Shown piece after piece: positions 1 to 6,672 of a DNA stretch of 64,000 nucleotides. The notes under the pieces are model-generated. The model searched no databases. It had not been told where the DNA came from and saw only the letters and a list, made by a program, of their open reading frames with translations. The stretch is from positions 124,001 to 188,000 of the forward strand of contig NZ_JAUOEL010000001.1 in assembly GCF_030540765.1 (NCBI RefSeq), written 5' to 3'. A program made the position numbers and the translations under genes. Numbering within the stretch: the stretch's first letter is position 1; every line of letters starts with the position of its first letter. The stretch comes from Flavivirga jejuensis. GTDB lineage: Bacteria; Bacteroidota; Bacteroidia; Flavobacteriales; Flavobacteriaceae.

Positions 1-41
1 GACAATTGAATATTATAAATAAAATACGTTGCCTAACACCG

Positions 42-190
42 GTGGCTGTTGCACAACTACTTTTTTTGACTAAATTAGGTTGTTTCTGAGAACTTTAAAA
101 ATGATAAATACTGATAATCAATAACTTAGTAATTGTTTGAAAATTAAAAACACATGATTTTCTAAAAATTTTGAGTTGTGCAACAGTCAC
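42..190. repeat. MITE-like element D, copy 1
   Basis: A 149-bp non-coding segment bounded by 17-bp inverted repeats with one mismatch (GTGGCTGTTGCACAACT at 42-58, its complement at 174-190). ACACCG flanks both sides (36-41 and 189-194), a possible short target duplication. A second copy lies at 3039-3186 and related ends occur near 12690 and 14090. No ORF is inside, so it would be non-autonomous if mobile. Confidence 0.6.
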
Positions 191-194
191 ACCG

Positions 195-454
195 TATATA
201 ATTTATTGCTAGTTCAAGCCCAATGTCATTAAGTTAAGGAATTTTATCCTATTTCGTCACATTGAGCGCAGTCGAAATGCTTTTAAAAACTAAGGTTTAT
301 AAGGTCTTAGACTGCGCTCAGACTGACATTTTAGTCTTAACTTAATGACATTGAGTTCAAGCCTACTTACGAAAGTCCTCGCGGACTTTCTATCTGTGAT
401 TTATTTGCTACTTTAGTGCTTAAACACGTAACGAAATCATACACAAACACGTTA
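195..454 (+). repeat. Cassette-boundary repeat R, copy 1 (interrupted)
   Basis: This dispersed repeat runs from CGTATATAATTTATTGCTAG through a small hairpin (AAAGTCCTCGCGGACTTT, about 374-391) to ACACGTTA at 447-454. Related copies are at 3184-3240 and 12688-12832. This copy is interrupted at 221-363 by MITE A with its target duplication, and at its 3' end by the group II intron. The repeat lies between genes and ends just before the next gene's promoter, as cassette boundaries do. Its function is unknown. Confidence 0.6.
221..353. mobile_element. MITE A, copy 1, with 10-bp target duplication
   Basis: A 133-bp element with perfect 18-bp terminal inverted repeats (CAATGTCATTAAGTTAAG at 221-238 and its complement at 336-353). 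It is flanked by a perfect 10-bp direct repeat, AGTTCAAGCC, at 211-220 and 354-363. The related repeat at 3200-3220 lacks the insertion and shows the empty site. No coding capacity. A second copy, in the opposite orientation, is at 5221-5540. Confidence 0.85.
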
Positions 455-2420
455 GTGTGCCACGAAGTGACACACATCCAGTAGGTGAAAATCCTACCAG
501 AGCAATTCACTGTTCACTCTGAAGAAACATGGACAGTAAGTTTCGTGAGGTACTCGCTGAAGCTCCATGTTATCAAATAATCAAGCCGTAATGCGCAAGC
601 GTGAACCCGTAGTAGCTTCGATATGTGTATCAGTAGATTTGGGGAGAGTTTTGACGGTCTCGAACCCTGCCATATTACAATAATTAACAGTAGATTAAAT
701 TGTAATAAACTACCGGAGTCATAGGGATGGCGTGATTATAGATGGATGTTTGTTAAACGTGGGAGGTCTCCAATAACAGCAATTGGCAATTGTAAATGAT
801 TGTATATAAGTATTACGAAGTTACAATTAGTTATTAGAGAAATCGGATGAGCTCATAGTACCTATAATGTTAGAGACAACAAAACTCTACCTAGGAAAGG
901 AGCTCTACTTTAGAAAAGCTTATATGAAAAACAGAACGACGAGTATTGATGACCATCTATTAGCAAGTCCTTCACAATGTGAAGAAAGGATTCGTGTTTT
1001 TCAAAGGAAGCTATACATTAGAGCTAAGCAAGACAAAAGCTTCAAGGCGTTTAGTCTTTACGGAAAATTGTGTGAAGATATAACGTTAATAGAAGCTTAC
1101 AGAAGAGTCAAAAGCAACTATTCCAAGGGGGTAGGCGTAGATGGGCAGAGTTTTGAAGATATCGAAAAGCAAGGCTTAAAACCCTTTTTAGAAGCTATTC
1201 AACAGGATTTAGTCCAAGGCATTTACAAGAGTAAAGCAGTCAAGCAAGTACTCATCCCTAAAGAAAAGAAAGGAGACTTTAGGAAACTAGGTATACCAAC
1301 AATTCGAGATCGTGTTGTACAGATGGCTGTCAAGCTGTTAATCGAACCACTATGGGAATCAGAATTTTGTAAAACTTCTTACGGATTTCGCCCCAAAAGA
1401 GGCGCAAAACAAGCGATAAAACAAGTAAAACAAAACATTTATGATGGACACCAATTTGTCTATGATGCGGATTTATCAAAATACTTTGATACGATTCCTC
1501 ACAATAAATTATTTGTCTTACTAAAGAAAAGGTTGGTAGATAAAGGAATCCTAAGTTTGATACATCAATGGCTTACAGCTCCAGTGCGGCTGCCCAATGG
1601 AAAGCTCTTAGCAAGTACAGCGGGAAGTCCGCAAGGTGGAGTTATATCACCATTACTATCAAATATTTATCTCCATGCGTTTGATGAAATTGTAAATGAT
1701 CCAAAGGGAAAGTTTGCAAGAGCAAACATTCGTATGGTACGTTATGCAGATGATTTTCTGTTAATGGGTAAGTGGTATTTTAGTAAAGATATCCTTCATT
1801 ACATTGACAGAATAATGGATAACATGGGATTAACCCTAAATAAAGAAAAGACCAAACTATTGCACAGTTGCAGAAGTAGTCTGTTCTTTTTAGGTTTTGA
1901 GTTCAGGAATATCAAATCCAAATTTGGATGGAATACAAAGAACTATACTAATGTACGTCCCAGTATGAAATCACGCTCCAAGTTGTTCACCCAGTTGCGA
2001 GAACTCTTGTCAAAGCGCAGACATTGGAGAATCGAATGGATAGTATGGAAAGTCAACGAGTTATTAATAGGTTGGCTTAATTATTTTTCGATAAGTAAAG
2101 TGACTCATATTTGGGAAACCATAAAAATAATCAAGAAGCATTTGGACTATAAATTATTTAAATGGATGAAAAGTAAAGGCAGAAAGGCACATCGGAAGCT
2201 ACGCCAGCGACCCTATGCAAATTTAGTTCACTTTTATGGTTTACTAGACATAGAAAAGTATGCACGTCTTAAAACCCATGCGAAAGCTCAATGAAGAATT
2301 CTATCGGTAAGCCGTGTGAGGGAAAACTTCAAGCACGGTTTGATGAAGGGGGCGCTGGCAGTCTCGTAAATTTTACTAATTTAGTAAGAAATTTAACAGA
2401 GCTGTCAGGCTCTACTCTAC
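455..2420 (+). mobile_element. Group II intron (complete, with RT/maturase)
   Basis: The 5' end matches the GUGYG start of group II introns (GTGTGCCACG at 455). Structured domain I sequence follows. A domain V hairpin is visible at 2309-2342 (AGCCGTGTGAGGGAAAACTT and its partner arm ending CACGGTTT). Domain VI at about 2347-2420 ends in CTCTAC. The RT/maturase ORF lies in domain IV. Joined exons read ACACGTTA/GCTACAACC, which resembles the uninterrupted repeat end at 12823-12832 (CACATTAGCC). The intron therefore split a cassette-boundary repeat just upstream of parDE. Exact ends are inferred from consensus, not from an empty-site copy. Confidence 0.85.
867..2294 (+). CDS. ltrA: Group II intron reverse transcriptase/maturase
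   Basis: This 475-aa protein splices and mobilises its host intron by binding the intron RNA and copying it into DNA. RT motifs are visible in order: YGFRP near residue 173, YDADLSKYFD at about 199-208, SPQGGVISPLLSN from about 254, and the catalytic YADD at 293-296. A maturase (GIIM-like) domain follows in the last 130 residues. No C-terminal HNH endonuclease Cys/His motif is seen, so target priming would have to be endonuclease-independent if the element moves. The ORF is intact and lies wholly inside the intron RNA, consistent with domain IV placement. It is not a retron or DGR RT, because a domain V hairpin follows directly. LtrA-type naming is by family only. Confidence 0.93.
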   Translation: MLETTKLYLGKELYFRKAYMKNRTTSIDDHLLASPSQCEERIRVFQRKLYIRAKQDKSFKAFSLYGKLCEDITLIEAYRRVKSNYSKGVGVDGQSFEDIEKQGLKPFLEAIQQDLVQGIYKSKAVKQVLIPKEKKGDFRKLGIPTIRDRVVQMAVKLLIEPLWESEFCKTSYGFRPKRGAKQAIKQVKQNIYDGHQFVYDADLSKYFDTIPHNKLFVLLKKRLVDKGILSLIHQWLTAPVRLPNGKLLASTAGSPQGGVISPLLSNIYLHAFDEIVNDPKGKFARANIRMVRYADDFLLMGKWYFSKDILHYIDRIMDNMGLTLNKEKTKLLHSCRSSLFFLGFEFRNIKSKFGWNTKNYTNVRPSMKSRSKLFTQLRELLSKRRHWRIEWIVWKVNELLIGWLNYFSISKVTHIWETIKIIKKHLDYKLFKWMKSKGRKAHRKLRQRPYANLVHFYGLLDIEKYARLKTHAKAQ

Positions 2421-2434
2421 GCTACAACCAAGGA

Positions 2435-2466
2435 TTTGTGATGAATACCATAAATTGGTATATTTG
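2435..2466 (+). promoter_or_regulatory. parDE promoter with overlapping palindromic operator
   Basis: A Bacteroidota-type -7 box TATATTTG lies at 2459-2466, with TTTG at 2435-2438 about 20 nt upstream as the -33 element. The palindrome ATACCA-N5-TGGTAT (2445-2461) overlaps the -7 box, as expected for autorepression by a ribbon-helix-helix antitoxin. The whole promoter lies 3' of the intron end, so insertion of the intron left it intact. Assignment is by consensus match and position. Confidence 0.6.
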
Positions 2467-2481
2467 TAAAAAACAATAATT

Positions 2482-2736
2482 ATGGCAAAGAATACATCAA
2501 TATTATTGGGGGACTATTTTAATGAATTTATAAGTGAACAAATAACCTCAGGACGATTTTCCTCTGCAAGCGAAGTTGTTAGAACTGCGTTAAGATTGTT
2601 TGAACAAGAAGAGAATAAGAAAAAAGAACTAGTAAGAGAATTAAAAAAAGGTGAAAACTCAGGATTTGTTGAGAACTTTAATAAGAAGGATTTTTTAAGT
2701 TCAATGCATAAAAAATATTCGAGTGGCGAAATATAA
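2482..2736 (+). CDS. parD: ParD-type antitoxin (ribbon-helix-helix)
   Basis: The 84-aa protein matches the type II antitoxin ParD family. The N-terminus (TSILLGDYFNEFISEQITSG) forms the beta-strand/helix of a ribbon-helix-helix DNA-binding domain, followed by the family-typical SASEVVRTALRLFEQEE. The C-terminal half (about 50-84) is charged and should wrap around the toxin. The ORF ends inside the start of the toxin gene (14-nt overlap), the usual arrangement for translational coupling. A palindrome over the promoter is the likely autoregulatory site. The pair occupies one cassette-like interval between repeat R and GCTAAC at 3029-3034, a common place for toxin-antitoxin modules that stabilise accessory arrays. 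Confidence 0.9.
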   Translation: MAKNTSILLGDYFNEFISEQITSGRFSSASEVVRTALRLFEQEENKKKELVRELKKGENSGFVENFNKKDFLSSMHKKYSSGEI

Positions 2737-3022
2737 AATAAGTCGTGAAGCGGAAAAAGACCTTGAAAAAATATGGGCATATACTTTTGAAACTTGGTCT
2801 ATTGAACAAGCAGATAGATATATAAATCAGATTTTTGAAGAAATTGAATATATCTCAGTAAAGCCAGAAGAAGGAAAAGACTTTGGATATGTTAGAAAAG
2901 GGTATTTAAGAACTAAAGTTAGACTTCATTATTTATTCTACAAAATAGACAAGAAAACTCAAATGGTGGAAATAATACGTATTCTTCATCAAAGAATGGA
3001 TATTGAGAATAGATTAAAATAG
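2723..3022 (+). CDS. parE: ParE/RelE-superfamily toxin
   Basis: The 99-aa protein has the RelE/ParE fold signature: KISREAEKDLEKIWAYT at the N-terminus, a central helix pair, then the strand pattern GYLRTKVRLHYLFYKID and a C-terminal IIRILHQRMDI. Family members either poison gyrase (ParE) or cut mRNA on the ribosome (RelE). The RILHQRMD ending and pairing with a ParD antitoxin favour ParE. It starts at GTG 2723, within the antitoxin gene, so translation is probably coupled. No frameshift is seen and the length is normal, so the module looks functional. The target cannot be decided from sequence alone. Confidence 0.88.
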   Translation: MAKYKISREAEKDLEKIWAYTFETWSIEQADRYINQIFEEIEYISVKPEEGKDFGYVRKGYLRTKVRLHYLFYKIDKKTQMVEIIRILHQRMDIENRLK

Positions 3023-3038
3023 GCAGTAGCTAACAATA

Positions 3039-3186
3039 GTGGCTGTTGCACAAGTCAAAAAATATTGCAAAACACTTGTTTCTTGCATTTAAACAAACAT
3101 AACAGACTGGTTTTTAGCTATATTTTATTGATTATTATTGAAAAAACCATAGGTTTATTCAAAATCATGAGTTGTGCAACAGTCAC
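3039..3186. repeat. MITE-like element D, copy 2
   Basis: A 148-bp segment between GTGGCTGTTGCACAA at 3039 and its near-perfect inverted copy ending at 3186. The ends match the copy at 42-190 but the interior sequence is different. The flanks show no clear target duplication. Confidence 0.55.
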
Positions 3187-3400
3187 ACCGTATAAAATTA
3201 ATTGCTAGTGCAAGTATACTTACGAAAATCCCGCTCGGGCACAGTATGTCCGCTACCGCTAGCTTTTCTAGCTAGTGGCGTTAAGAGTAAGAAAAAAGAG
3301 AATACCCGATACTTTTTTATAAAACTTGAGTGATTGCTTTAAAATTAATTGTTCAAATTAGTTCTTGTAGTCTTGGCTAGGTTACAATAATTTTTATAAA

Positions 3401-3508
3401 AATCTTAAACTGTACGATAACTCCTTGTGTGTTTTTAAATAAACACACTATTTTAGTCACTCACATAATGGGAATATAGTTACCATGGTAACTATATCTA
3501 ATTGTTGT
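3401..3508. repeat. Repeat E, copy 1
   Basis: A 108-bp segment repeated in the same orientation at 6501-6608 with about five mismatches. It contains a hairpin (GTGTGTTTTTAAATAAACACAC at about 3427-3448, within 20-base arms plus loop) and the palindrome GTTACCATGGTAAC. It ends in TAATTGTTGT. Both copies lie 60-130 bp upstream of a gene, so it may be a cassette boundary or a shared regulatory segment. Confidence 0.7.
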
Positions 3509-3636
3509 AAGACATTTCACAGAACCATCCTAACTTCAGTTTATTAAAAGTGTATTATAAAAAATACGGAATTTTATTTTTTGTTTGCTACATTTTATGT
3601 AGCTTTGCTATACAAAATGTAGCAAAAATTTAAATT

Positions 3637-3972
3637 ATGTCATTACCTAAACCAGGAAAACCAGTAAGAGGCTCAAAATCAGGAAACCATTTAATGGCTT
3701 TATTCGACTTATTAGGTAGAAGTTGGTCAATGGGAATTATCTGGAGATTACAAGAAGGTTCTTGCACTTTCCGTGTCCTTCAAGATAGATGCGAATCTAT
3801 ATCACCTACAACATTAAATAAAAGACTAAAAGAACTAACTCAATCTTTTTTAATAGAAAGAACTGTTGATGGATATACACTTACTGATAAAGGAAGAGAA
3901 ATTTTCTTATTACTCAAGCCTTTAGAGTCTTGGGCAAAAGATTGGGCAAAAAAATTTGAATCCAATGAATAA
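3637..3972 (+). CDS. HxlR-family winged-helix transcriptional regulator
   Basis: The 111-aa protein has the HxlR (MarR-like winged helix) pattern: HLMALFDLLGRSWSMGIIWRL near the N-terminus, then CTFRVLQDRCESISPTTLNKRLKELTQ as the recognition helix region, and a wing ending in YTLTDKGREIFLLLKPLESWAKDWA. These regulators sense small molecules or redox state and usually control an adjacent oxidoreductase or detoxification gene. Here the next gene is a nudix hydrolase overlapping its 3' end by 17 bp, so the two are almost certainly co-transcribed. One Cys lies near residue 46 and another near 54 (DRCESIS), but redox sensing is only a possibility. Confidence 0.85.
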   Translation: MSLPKPGKPVRGSKSGNHLMALFDLLGRSWSMGIIWRLQEGSCTFRVLQDRCESISPTTLNKRLKELTQSFLIERTVDGYTLTDKGREIFLLLKPLESWAKDWAKKFESNE

Positions 3973-4870
3973 GGTACAGTTTTACAGCAATAAAGATTTC
4001 AATAGAGCGGTTGAATTACGAGAAATTGATACTAAACCATTAGAAATTTCTTTTATCCCAATTTTTAAAGACCATTTTTTTATCATTAATTCTATAAATA
4101 TTAATAAAGTAGTAATGAATGTTCCATTAGAGTTGACTTCTCTATCTGAAAAAAAATATTTTTTAGGAATAATAAACAATAAAGAAGTTTGGTGCGTAGA
4201 CTTATCTGAGATAGCATACTCTATTATATCTAATTTCTTAACTGATTCAAATTTATGGTGTTTACGCGATTGTTTTCATATGATTAATGAAAAAGAAGCA
4301 TCGCTACTTGCATATGCTAAAGGCATAGTGAATTGGAATAGCACGCATCAATTTTGCAATAATTGTGGTTCAAAAACAATTACAGAAGAAAAAGGTCACA
4401 GAAGGAAGTGTTCAAATAATCTATGTAACTCACTTCATTTCCCAAGAATTAATCCTGCTGTAATTGTATTAATTGAATACAAACAAGAAAACTCACCTTC
4501 TTTATGTTTACTAAATATGCATCAAAAGGAATATGGTTATATGTGCTCTCTTTTCTCTGGTTTTTCAGAAATTGGAGAAAGTCTTGAAGACACTGTTATA
4601 AGAGAAATGAAAGAAGAAGTAAACGTAACCGTGAATAACATTAAATATATCGCTTCTCAACCGTGGACATTCCCATCCTCTATGATGTTAGGATTTTCAG
4701 CAGAAACAAAGAATAAAAAATTTAAAATAGACAATAAAGAAATAAAAGAAGCACAATGGTTTTCTGCGAACCAGATTACTGAAATGGTACAGGACAATAA
4801 GCTTGTAATTTCAAAAAAAGATTCTATCTCTAATTATTTGATAGAAAAATGGGTAAAAGAAAATAGTTAA
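3956..4870 (+). CDS. NudC-like NADH pyrophosphatase (nudix hydrolase with zinc ribbon)
   Basis: The 304-aa protein has NudC architecture: a variable N-terminal domain, a zinc ribbon with Cys134, Cys137, Cys152 and Cys157 (CNNCG and CSNNLC), then a nudix domain. The nudix box runs about 202-224 (GFSEIGESLEDTVIREMKEE) and fits GX5EX7REUXEE. The downstream QPWTFPSSMMLGF is the SQPWPFPxS motif diagnostic of NudC enzymes that hydrolyse NAD(H) or decap NAD-RNA. It overlaps the upstream HxlR gene by 17 bp and is followed 18 bp later by a DUF1330 protein, so the three form one operon in this accessory zone. The chromosome probably has another NAD-salvage copy elsewhere, but that is not visible here. 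Confidence 0.9.
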   Translation: MNPMNKVQFYSNKDFNRAVELREIDTKPLEISFIPIFKDHFFIINSININKVVMNVPLELTSLSEKKYFLGIINNKEVWCVDLSEIAYSIISNFLTDSNLWCLRDCFHMINEKEASLLAYAKGIVNWNSTHQFCNNCGSKTITEEKGHRRKCSNNLCNSLHFPRINPAVIVLIEYKQENSPSLCLLNMHQKEYGYMCSLFSGFSEIGESLEDTVIREMKEEVNVTVNNIKYIASQPWTFPSSMMLGFSAETKNKKFKIDNKEIKEAQWFSANQITEMVQDNKLVISKKDSISNYLIEKWVKENS

Positions 4871-4888
4871 ACAATAAAAAACAAAATT

Positions 4889-5182
4889 ATGAACAAAGTA
4901 AATTTGACAATCGTAGCAACAATAAATCCAAACGGAAAGGAAGAACTTTCTCATTATCTTGAAAAAGTAGGGATTCTTTATAAAAAAGTAGATGCAAAAC
5001 CAGTTAATAAATTTAAAATTACAAAACCTTTAATTGGAGATTACAAACCAAGTTTAGTTTCAATTATGGAATTTCCAAATATAGAATCATTGAATAATGT
5101 ATTTAAGAGTAACGATTATAAACAATTAATTCCTTATCGTGAAAAGGCTTTTTCAAAATTAGAAGCATATATTAGTGAATAA
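4889..5182 (+). CDS. DUF1330-like ferredoxin-fold protein
   Basis: The 97-aa protein resembles the DUF1330/dimeric alpha-beta barrel family. It has a first strand LTIVATINPNGKEELSHYLEKVG, a central SLVSIMEFPNIESLNNVFKSNDYKQLIPYREKAFSKLE typical of these folds, and no catalytic residues that can be named. Such proteins often act as small stand-alone monooxygenase-like or stress proteins. It is last in the hxlR-nudix operon, 18 bp after the nudix gene, followed by repeats. Family assignment rests on the F.NxESLxxxFxSxxYKxLxPxR pattern. Function is unknown. Confidence 0.65.
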   Translation: MNKVNLTIVATINPNGKEELSHYLEKVGILYKKVDAKPVNKFKITKPLIGDYKPSLVSIMEFPNIESLNNVFKSNDYKQLIPYREKAFSKLEAYISE

Positions 5183-5861
5183 AAAAAACCTGTTGGTCCT
5201 CGTTTACGCTAGCGCTCGACCAATGTTATTAAGTTAAGACTAAAATGTCAGTCTGAGATCTGTGTTAAAAATTTTAACTAGCGGATGAAATGACGTAATT
5301 GGGGTGTCATTCAGGAGGCACGACTGAAGAATCTTTAGAGATTAATTATAAAGATTCTTCGCTGTGCTCTGAATGGACAAACGATTGAAAATTAATCATT
5401 TATGAAATCCGTCTATGGTAGCACTTAGGCTGCGCTCAGTACAGACTTCGTCGAAGACCTTATAAACCTTAGTTTTTAATAGCATTTCGACTACGTTCAA
5501 TGTGACAAAACAGAAGAATTTCCTTAACTTAATGACATTGAGCGCTCGACTGTGTCGGGTGCCGAGAATGAGTAAGAAATAAGAGAGGCATTTAAACTAA
5601 ATAATAAAGACCAAAGGTTATCTTTCCAAGCAAAAACTCTAGTTAATCTGAATAAAAAATATTTTTGAGATCCCAGTGTTCTTTTCGTTTTTTTAACATC
5701 CCAATAACCTCATATTACACCACATTTTCAAAAGACTTCAGCACTTATTATTGGTTTTTTTTGTGTATAATTCTATCTTTATCTAAGAATCGCATAGAAA
5801 AGAATATATAAGTACTATGTTACGCTTAGCCAATTGTTGTAGGTAATTTAAGAACAGAACT
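5183..5861. other. Intergenic repeat region (no gene)
   Basis: Apart from MITE A copy 2, this interval holds a segment (5541-5660) shared with 8455-8540 and, in part, with 14190-14260 and 54120-54180 (the CTAGTTAATCTGAA motif). 5661-5861 is AT-rich and leads to the outer-membrane protein gene. TTGTTGTAGGTAATT at 5832-5846 pairs imperfectly with AACTACCTCCAACAA at about 6456-6470 after that gene. Confidence 0.7.
5221..5540. mobile_element. MITE A, copy 2, carrying a nested repeat B
   Basis: The ends are CAATGTTATTAAGTTAAG at 5221 and CTTAACTTAATGACATTG ending at 5540. They are flanked by the perfect 10-bp target duplication AGCGCTCGAC at 5211-5220 and 5541-5550. The homologous region at 8441-8500 has the empty site (AGTGCTCGAC at 8455-8464). 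Outer parts match the reverse complement of copy 1 (221-353). The middle, about 5258-5440, is a different repeat (B) also found at 21.3-21.9 kb, so one element sits inside another. Confidence 0.85.
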
Positions 5862-6452
5862 ATGAAACAAAAATTATTATTGACATTTTTATTGATTTTT
5901 ACAATCAAATCATTTTCACAAGATTCAAGATTTAGTATTGAAGCAAATTTCCCAATTCCAATAGGAGATAATTTTCTTGGAGAAAATTATAAGGGAACTG
6001 TTGATTTTGGTGCTAAATATAGATTTCTTCAAAATGATATCTTGAATTTAGGGATTTCAATAAATTTTGGTTTCGTCCAAAATACAAAATCTGGGGCGAC
6101 TGACTTAAATCAACTTTTTGATGTTAAAATTTTTCCAATTCAGCCTCGGATATTTGCCGAATTTAATATTCCGAATTTAGAAAGTTTACATCCTCAAATT
6201 GGATTAGGATATTCAATCTTAATTTACAACGCAAAAGCTGATGGAATTAATACTTCGAATTTACCTGCGGATGTTGATGACAATGAAAGCGGGTTTAACT
6301 TTAATGTAGGCTTGTCTTACGATTTGAGCAACAAATTCTTTTTACAAGTTCAATATGACTTCATGAAAATTGGAGTTGAGAATGGTGTTCCAGACATAAG
6401 TTACAATACGAATATTAATATCATAAAATTTGGAATTGGATATCGAATATAA
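5862..6452 (+). CDS. Small outer-membrane beta-barrel protein
   Basis: The 196-aa protein starts with a clear signal peptide (MKQKLLLTFLLIFTIKSFSQ, cleavage after SFSQ). The mature part shows alternating hydrophobic strands with tight turns (YRFLQNDILNLGISINFGF, LHPQIGLGYSILIY, NVGLSYDLSNKFFLQVQYDFMKIG) and an aromatic end (IIKFGIGYRI), typical of OmpW/OmpX-type eight-stranded barrels in Bacteroidota. The role is unknown; such proteins can be adhesins or small channels. It stands alone, bracketed by imperfect inverted repeats, and looks like a single-gene cassette of the accessory array. Confidence 0.8.
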   Translation: MKQKLLLTFLLIFTIKSFSQDSRFSIEANFPIPIGDNFLGENYKGTVDFGAKYRFLQNDILNLGISINFGFVQNTKSGATDLNQLFDVKIFPIQPRIFAEFNIPNLESLHPQIGLGYSILIYNAKADGINTSNLPADVDDNESGFNFNVGLSYDLSNKFFLQVQYDFMKIGVENGVPDISYNTNINIIKFGIGYRI

Positions 6453-6500
6453 AAAAACTACCTCCAACAAAGGTGTCTAGACTACAATTTTTTATATAAG

Positions 6501-6608
6501 AATCTTAAACTGTACGATAACTCCTTGTGTGTTTTTAAATAAACACGCTATTTTAGCCACTCACATAATGGAAATATGGTTCCCATGGTAACTATATCTA
6601 ATTGTTGT
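6501..6608. repeat. Repeat E, copy 2
   Basis: Direct repeat of 3401-3508, exactly 3100 bp downstream, with about five substitutions. It keeps the GTGTGTTTTTAAATAAACAC hairpin and the CCATGG core. It lies 64 bp upstream of the first ankyrin gene. Confidence 0.7.
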
Positions 6609-6672
6609 GTGTAATGAAAATAATAAAGATGCTTTTTAAGCATTTGAAATCAAAAAATCATTTGAGTAAATT

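Larger units (their letters stand above)
3023..3636. other. Intergenic repeat region (no gene)
   Basis: 614 bp without a convincing ORF. It starts with the cassette end AGCTAACA (3028-3035), then MITE-like element D copy 2 (3039-3186), a partial copy of repeat R (3184-3240), a diverged hairpin-rich stretch, and repeat E (3401-3508). Positions 3509-3636 are AT-rich and probably carry the promoter of the hxlR-type gene. Confidence 0.7.

Noticed and set aside
867-2294. RT as part of a retron or diversity-generating system
   Set aside because: A group II domain V hairpin and domain VI follow directly, and no variable/template repeat pair or msr/msd-like element is near the gene.
2291-2479. 62-aa ORF overlapping the end of the RT
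   Set aside because: It covers domains V and VI of the intron and the exon junction, so it is RNA structure, not a gene.
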